Source: an uncultured Eubacterium sp.
GTDB taxonomy: Bacteria; Bacillota; Clostridia; Peptostreptococcales; Anaerovoracaceae
Assembly: GCA_947367725.1 (NCBI GenBank)
Contig: CANBFZ010000037.1
Coordinates: 1 to 9,902, forward strand
Length of the DNA stretch: 9,902 bases
Direction of reading: 5' to 3'
The translations under genes were made by a program, and so were the position numbers. The number at the start of each line of letters is the position of its first letter. Within the stretch, counting starts at the first letter, position 1. The notes under the pieces were generated by a model. The model saw only the letters and a list, made by a program, of their open reading frames with translations, ran no database searches and was not told the DNA's origin. Shown piece after piece: positions 6,163-9,902 of the stretch.

Positions 6163-6751
6163 AGAAGTATTTCTGCACCAGCTAAGAATCAGGCTGACCC
6201 AGCTGCCTGAAGAAGAAATAAAAAAACAACTGGATTACTATGCAGAACTCATCGATGATATGACAGAGGACGGAATCAGTGAGGAAAACGCTGTGGAAAG
6301 TTTCGGCGATATCAATATCCTCGTCCGGCACATTCTGCAGGACGCCTCTCTAACCAGGCTGGTCACAACCAAAGCAGCGCCAAAACGAGGCTGGACTGCC
6401 CCTGCCATTATCATAGCTGTCATCGGCTCTCCCGTCTGGATTCCATTGCTCTTTGCAGCCTTTGCCATCATCGCTTCGATTTTTATCGTCATCGCGGCTG
6501 TTATTGTATCCATTTTTGCCGTCGTCATCTCGCTGGGTGCTGCAGGCTTTTTCCTACTGTTCAAGGCATTTACACTGACTGCCAGCGGATTTGGCTATGT
6601 CCTTCTCACCATCGGCACAGGACTGATCTTTACCGGTCTATGCCTACTGGGATACCTTGCCGCAAAAGCCGCTGCCATCGGACTTGTGGATCTTTCCCGC
6701 TGCCTTTACCGCCAAATTAAAAGTCTGTTCATCAAAAAGGAGGTGGCATAA
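6155..6751 (+). CDS. DUF1700 (HAAS domain) membrane protein
   Basis: Membrane protein of 198 residues that starts with GTG at 6155. GGAGGG (6141-6146) sits 8 nt ahead, and the start overlaps the end of padR by 8 nt. Residues 1-65 form the conserved alpha-helical HAAS region: MNKEVFLHQLRIRL, LDYYAELIDDMTEDGISEENA (positions 26-46, acidic) and the SFGDI turn. After a short linker come three or four hydrophobic segments at about 83-108, 110-128, 130-143 and 147-172, then a basic C-terminus. The HAAS domain is thought to pass signals or bind partners on the cytoplasmic side; no enzyme activity is known to me. It sits between the PadR regulator and the DUF4097 protein with no gaps, which argues for a joint role at the membrane. 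Confidence 0.92.
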   Translation: MNKEVFLHQLRIRLTQLPEEEIKKQLDYYAELIDDMTEDGISEENAVESFGDINILVRHILQDASLTRLVTTKAAPKRGWTAPAIIIAVIGSPVWIPLLFAAFAIIASIFIVIAAVIVSIFAVVISLGAAGFFLLFKAFTLTASGFGYVLLTIGTGLIFTGLCLLGYLAAKAAAIGLVDLSRCLYRQIKSLFIKKEVA

Positions 6752-7606
6752 ATGAAAACCAGTACCAAAATCCTGCTGCTGGCATCAGCAGGCCTGATTT
6801 CTCTGGGGCTGATTCTATCTGCTGTGGGTCTAGCCTGCGGTGGTTCACTTTCCAGCATTGCAAAACAAAAGCTCTGGATGTTTCATAGCGATACGCCTCT
6901 GATGCACTACGACAATGAATATCATGAAAGCAATACTTACAAAGTAAAAAATACTTCTATCGACGCGATAGAAATAGACTGGATCGGCGGCAATATTACA
7001 GTAACACCTTACGACGGGGAAGATATTCTGCTGAAAGAATCCGGCAACATACGCGCCGAAAAGGATTGCCTGCGTTACCATATCAAAAACGGCTGTCTAT
7101 CCATCGACTACTGCAAAACCCAATTCCACATCGGCATCGACCTTTTTACTGACGAAGATCTTCCTGTCAAGGATCTGGAAATTCAGATTCCAAAGAGACT
7201 GGCGCAGCACCTTACTTCCTTTTCCTGCGATGCAGTATCCTCCAACATCCGACTCAACGACATCGGCGTCAGTGAAGTAAGCAGCGAAACTGTTTCCGGC
7301 TCGCTTTCCGGTACACTTTCTGGCGTAGATGCTTTTGATTTTGCTACAGTCTCTGGCGATGTAGACGTGAAGTTATCAGCATGTCCTTCTACGCTGGACT
7401 TCTCCTCTGTCTCCGGATGCTGCAAACTGTATCTTCCAAAAAAATCAAACGTGACAGTCTCCTTTGATACCATCAGCGGGGATTTCAAAAGTGACTTCAA
7501 AACTTGCTGTGAGGACGATGACGAGTATATCATCGGCAGCGGTAAGGCAGATTTCAGCATCGATACCACCAGCGGCGATATGATACTGAAAAAACTGAAA
7601 AAATAA
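6752..7606 (+). CDS. DUF4097 family membrane-anchored beta-repeat protein
   Basis: The 284-residue product has one N-terminal hydrophobic segment (about 8-29), and the rest should be exposed outside. The C-terminal half carries an evenly spaced motif of type (T/S)-x-S-G at 180-183, 199-202, 219-222, 240-243 and 272-275. The period is about 20 residues (32 for the last), as expected for a stacked beta-strand or beta-helix fold of the DUF4097 / putative adhesin group. The first 150 residues include IDWIGGNITVTPYDGEDI, a typical early strand pair. Ten cysteines occur (29, 106, 115, 121, 159, 211, 223, 224, 252, 253), including two adjacent pairs. The start follows the DUF1700 stop directly (TAA then ATG) with AAGGAGGTGG just upstream. 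Family members occur with LiaFSR-like or PadR regulators; the molecular role is not established. Confidence 0.92.
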   Translation: MKTSTKILLLASAGLISLGLILSAVGLACGGSLSSIAKQKLWMFHSDTPLMHYDNEYHESNTYKVKNTSIDAIEIDWIGGNITVTPYDGEDILLKESGNIRAEKDCLRYHIKNGCLSIDYCKTQFHIGIDLFTDEDLPVKDLEIQIPKRLAQHLTSFSCDAVSSNIRLNDIGVSEVSSETVSGSLSGTLSGVDAFDFATVSGDVDVKLSACPSTLDFSSVSGCCKLYLPKKSNVTVSFDTISGDFKSDFKTCCEDDDEYIIGSGKADFSIDTTSGDMILKKLKK

Positions 7607-7638
7607 CGACATCTGCCCACATATTCACAGAATATTCT

Positions 7639-7667
7639 TTGACCCTTCCCGGGATCTATGTTAAAAT
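7639..7667 (+). promoter_or_regulatory. Candidate sigma-A promoter for the second ABC transporter
   Basis: TTGACC (7639-7644), a 17-nt spacer and TAAAAT (7662-7667) lie ahead of the ATPase start at 7702, giving a leader of about 28 nt. This allows expression apart from the padR operon, whose last gene ends at 7606. No terminator was seen between 7607 and 7638, so read-through is also possible. Confidence 0.7.
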
Positions 7668-7677
7668 TATTTTAACA
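7659..7677 (+). promoter_or_regulatory. Perfect 19-bp palindrome over the -10 and start site, candidate operator
   Basis: TGTTAAAAT-T-ATTTTAACA has two perfect 9-bp arms around a single base. It covers the -10 box and the predicted transcription start, the position where a repressor would block initiation. It is not followed by a T run and has an AT-rich stem, so it is unlikely to be a terminator. The cognate regulator is not known. Confidence 0.6.
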
Positions 7678-7701
7678 GGAACATGCCGGGGAGGGCTTTT
7701 T

Positions 7702-8406
7702 ATGTGCGCATTTGTAGCATTTCAGCAAGTAAAAAAGACATATCACATGGGAGAAGTTTCTATCGAAGCGCTGCGGGATGCAACCTTTGAAATAGAACAA
7801 GGCGAAATCTGCGTCATCGTCGGCGCTTCAGGCGCAGGGAAAACCACGCTGCTCAATATTCTGGGCGGCATGGATACACTGACCGAAGGCTCTGTCATCT
7901 TGGACGGCATCGACATTTCCAAATACAATAAAAAACAGCTAACTGCCTATCGCCGCTATGACATCGGCTTTGTCTTTCAGTTTTACAATTTAGTACAAAA
8001 TCTGACCGCACTGGAAAACGTTTCTCTTGCAACACAGATCTGCAAGAACCCGCTTGATCCGCGTACAGTCATGGAAGAAGTCGGTCTTGGGCACCGAATA
8101 GACAACTTCCCCGCACAGCTTTCCGGCGGAGAGCAACAGCGAGTCGCCATCGCCCGCGCGCTGGCAAAAAATCCAAAGCTCCTGCTCTGTGACGAACCGA
8201 CTGGCGCCCTGGACTACAACACAGGAAAAGCCATTCTCAAGCTGCTGCAGGATACCAGTAGAAAAAGCGGCATGACGGTAGTCATCATCACACATAATTC
8301 TGCCCTGACCGCCATGGCAGACAGAATTATTCATATAAAAAATGGCACTGTTTTCTCTGTGGAAAAAAACAAGCATATCGTCCCCGTAGAAGAAATCGAA
8401 TGGTAA
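7702..8406 (+). CDS. MacB/LolD-type ABC transporter ATP-binding protein
   Basis: Cytoplasmic ATPase for the adjacent large permease. I chose the ATG at 7702 because GGGGAGGG (7688-7695) lies 6 nt upstream. The frame is open further left to 7639, but that would start inside the promoter -35. The product has 234 residues with Walker [10 protein letters not shown] (41-49), Q-loop Gln93 in VFQFYNL, signature SGGEQ (141-145), Walker B LLLCDE (160-165), GALD (168-171) and H-loop His198. All catalytic residues are intact. It is clearly different from the BceA-type ATPase on the other strand (Walker A and signature variants, tail). The next gene begins 10 bp after the stop. The usual function of this class is export, or mechanical transmission across the membrane; the substrate is unknown. 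Confidence 0.95.
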   Translation: MCAFVAFQQVKKTYHMGEVSIEALRDATFEIEQGEICVIVGASGAGKTTLLNILGGMDTLTEGSVILDGIDISKYNKKQLTAYRRYDIGFVFQFYNLVQNLTALENVSLATQICKNPLDPRTVMEEVGLGHRIDNFPAQLSGGEQQRVAIARALAKNPKLLLCDEPTGALDYNTGKAILKLLQDTSRKSGMTVVIITHNSALTAMADRIIHIKNGTVFSVEKNKHIVPVEEIEW

Positions 8407-8416
8407 GAGGTTCCCT

Positions 8417-9902
8417 ATGCTGAAAAAATCAACATTTCGAGAAATCAAAGGAAGTCTCGGCCGCTATCTTGCCATTCTTGCGATTGTTGCGCTGGGCGTC
8501 GGCTTCTTTTCCGGTCTGAAAGTCACACGGCAAGCGATGATTACGACAGTGGAAGACTACCTTGCCACCAGCAAATTCTATGATTATCAGGTCATGCATA
8601 CACTGGGCTTTGAAGCAGAAGACATCGCCGCTATGGCTTCTCTTTCTTTTGTAAATGCAGCAGAAGGCGCGATCAGCTGTGACGCCTTATTTCATACGAA
8701 CGAAGAAAAAACAGACAGTGTCCTCAAATTCCATTCCCTTCCAAAGCAGCTCAACACCCTAACTTTAAAAAGTGGTCGTCTGCCGGAAGCTGCAGATGAA
8801 TGCGTAGTAGACTACAATCTCTTTGCACATGACCCGGTCGGTTCTGTGATACAGATCTCACAAAACAATGAAAAAGATACCCGGGATCTACTGACATATA
8901 AAGAATATACCATTGTCGGCACAGCCGTTTCCCCCATGTATCTCAATTTTGAAAGGGGTTCCACCTCCCTTGGAAACGGCTCGGTCGCCGGCTTTGCCTA
9001 TCTAGGTGACGGCGGCTTTGACACAGACTATTTCACCGAAATCTATCTGCGCCTTTCAGAAAAAGCGCCCATTTATTCTGATGCCTACAAATCCCTGACA
9101 GACAAAACCAAGGACGCGGTACAGACCCAGGTCGACAAGCAAGCAGACCGGCGTTATAAACATATCGTAAACGACGCCCGTAAAGAACTTACAAAGCAGC
9201 AAAATAAATACGACAAAGCGTATCGAAAGTACCAGTCTGAAAAAGCAGATGCACAAAAGACCCTTTCTGAAAACTATGAGAAACTGCTCCAAGGCAAAGC
9301 AGACATTGCCGAAAATAAAAAGAAACTGAACAAGCAAGAAAAAGACTTGCTGCAAAACAAAGCCAAAGTTGAAGCCGGTTTCACTGAAGTGGCAGAAAAA
9401 CGCCGAGAATTTGAAGCCAATCGGCCTTACCTAAGCCCAGAACAGATCGCGGAAACAGAAGCAACGCTTTCTGCTTCTGAAGCAGCGCTGCAAAAGAATC
9501 TAAAAACCATTGAAGCCGGACTTTCCCAAATAGACGAAGGTCGGAAATCACTGAAAAAAGCAGAAAAAGAAACAGAAGATGGCTTTGCTGCCTACTACAA
9601 AGGCAAAGCCGAAGCAGCGCAAGAATTTGCAGATGCAGAAGCCACATTCAAAGAAGCCCGCGATGCACTGGATGACGCTGCCCAGGAAATAGAAGACATT
9701 GAAACACCAGATACTTATGTTCTCGATCGAACTACAAATATCGGCTACGCTTGTTTTGAAAGTGATTCCGGCATCATTGACGGTATCGCCAAAATCTTCC
9801 CGATTTTCTTCTTTCTGGTCGCAGCGCTGGTCTGCATGACCACAATGACCAGAATGATTGATGAACAGCGCACCCAGATTGGAGTACTCAAAGCGCTGGG
9901 CT
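8417..9902 (+). CDS. Large FtsX-like ABC permease with an extracytoplasmic coiled coil (cut by right window edge)
   Basis: An uninterrupted frame of 495 codons runs from the ATG at 8417 to the right edge. AAGAGG (8405-8410), partly within the ATPase stop region, is the ribosome binding site. The first membrane span is at about residues 16-35 after a basic start (MLKKSTFREIKGSLGRY). An extracytoplasmic region of some 430 residues follows. Its first part (about 36-230) looks like a globular MacB-type domain. Residues about 235-430 are rich in Lys, Glu, Gln and Ala with heptad-like spacing, indicating long coiled-coil helices. A conserved segment TPDTYVLDRTTNIGY then leads to a span at about 457-478 and the FtsX core RMIDEQRTQIGVLKALG. 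Related clostridial permeases are around 1000 residues or more, so about half is missing. It forms a unit with the ATPase. The substrate is unknown; peptide or envelope functions fit the context. Confidence 0.92.
   Translation, partial: MLKKSTFREIKGSLGRYLAILAIVALGVGFFSGLKVTRQAMITTVEDYLATSKFYDYQVMHTLGFEAEDIAAMASLSFVNAAEGAISCDALFHTNEEKTDSVLKFHSLPKQLNTLTLKSGRLPEAADECVVDYNLFAHDPVGSVIQISQNNEKDTRDLLTYKEYTIVGTAVSPMYLNFERGSTSLGNGSVAGFAYLGDGGFDTDYFTEIYLRLSEKAPIYSDAYKSLTDKTKDAVQTQVDKQADRRYKHIVNDARKELTKQQNKYDKAYRKYQSEKADAQKTLSENYEKLLQGKADIAENKKKLNKQEKDLLQNKAKVEAGFTEVAEKRREFEANRPYLSPEQIAETEATLSASEAALQKNLKTIEAGLSQIDEGRKSLKKAEKETEDGFAAYYKGKAEAAQEFADAEATFKEARDALDDAAQEIEDIETPDTYVLDRTTNIGYACFESDSGIIDGIAKIFPIFFFLVAALVCMTTMTRMIDEQRTQIGVLKALG

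Noticed and set aside
7183..7620. A 145-codon minus-strand frame
   Set aside because: It is antisense to the DUF4097 gene. Its Ser-rich content reflects the repeated T-x-S-G codons on the other strand.
7659..7677. The palindrome as a Rex site or a terminator
   Set aside because: Rex sites have TTAA half-sites about 4 nt apart and here they are 7 nt apart. There is no GC-rich stem or T run for a terminator.
7639..7701. A longer ATPase start at 7639
   Set aside because: It would begin in the -35 box of the promoter and add 21 residues not seen in this family. GGGGAGGG is placed correctly for the ATG at 7702.
9056..9647. Two minus-strand frames (99 and 88 codons) rich in Leu and Phe
   Set aside because: They are antisense shadows of the coiled-coil coding stretch, where Lys/Glu/Gln codons read backwards as Leu/Phe. 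They mimic membrane proteins but have no start signals.

Overview
This window looks like a chromosomal segment of a low-to-mid-GC Firmicute, most likely a gut-type or anaerobic Clostridia member. The reasons are strong AGGAGG-like ribosome binding sites, sigma-A type promoters with 17-nt spacers, a Bce-type peptide-detoxification module, and a PadR / DUF1700 (HAAS) / DUF4097 cassette, all typical of that group. I cannot name the species. No tRNA, rRNA, CRISPR array, insertion sequence or phage gene was seen, and coding density is high. The only gene-free stretch over 100 bp is the divergent promoter region at 5678-5841.

Left part, all on the minus strand, read from right to left: an AlkD-like DNA glycosylase (5677-4994) overlaps a membrane-anchored metallophosphoesterase (4997-4167). 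Next come an unrecognised single-span membrane protein (4121-3345), an OmpR/BceR-type response regulator (3324-2653), a short BceS-type intramembrane-sensing histidine kinase (2656-1661), a hairpin with a T run (1652-1620), a BceA-type ATPase (1581-814) and the N-terminal part of a BceB-type permease (821 to the left edge). In known Bce systems the transporter both senses and removes cell-wall-active peptides such as bacitracin or lantibiotics. It signals to the kinase, and the regulator then switches on the transporter genes. A match to the reported BceR-type binding site (1672-1685) lies about 90-105 bp before the ATPase start, as that model predicts.

Right part, all on the plus strand: a PadR repressor (5842-6162), a DUF1700 membrane protein (6155-6751) and a DUF4097 membrane-anchored beta-repeat protein (6752-7606) form a tight operon behind a near-consensus promoter with an inverted repeat over its -10. 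After a 95-bp gap with its own promoter and a perfect 19-bp palindrome come a second MacB/LolD-type ATPase (7702-8406) and a large FtsX-type permease (8417 to the right edge) that carries a long extracytoplasmic coiled coil.

Taken together the window is a cell-envelope stress and antimicrobial-peptide response locus: two independent ABC export systems transcribed in opposite directions, one under a two-component system and one near a PadR repressor. A DNA repair gene and a phosphoesterase lie upstream in the minus-strand cluster. The most original points are the overlap of promoter and terminator in front of the Bce transporter, the unknown duplicated-domain membrane protein placed before the Bce regulator, and the 19-bp palindrome in front of the second transporter.
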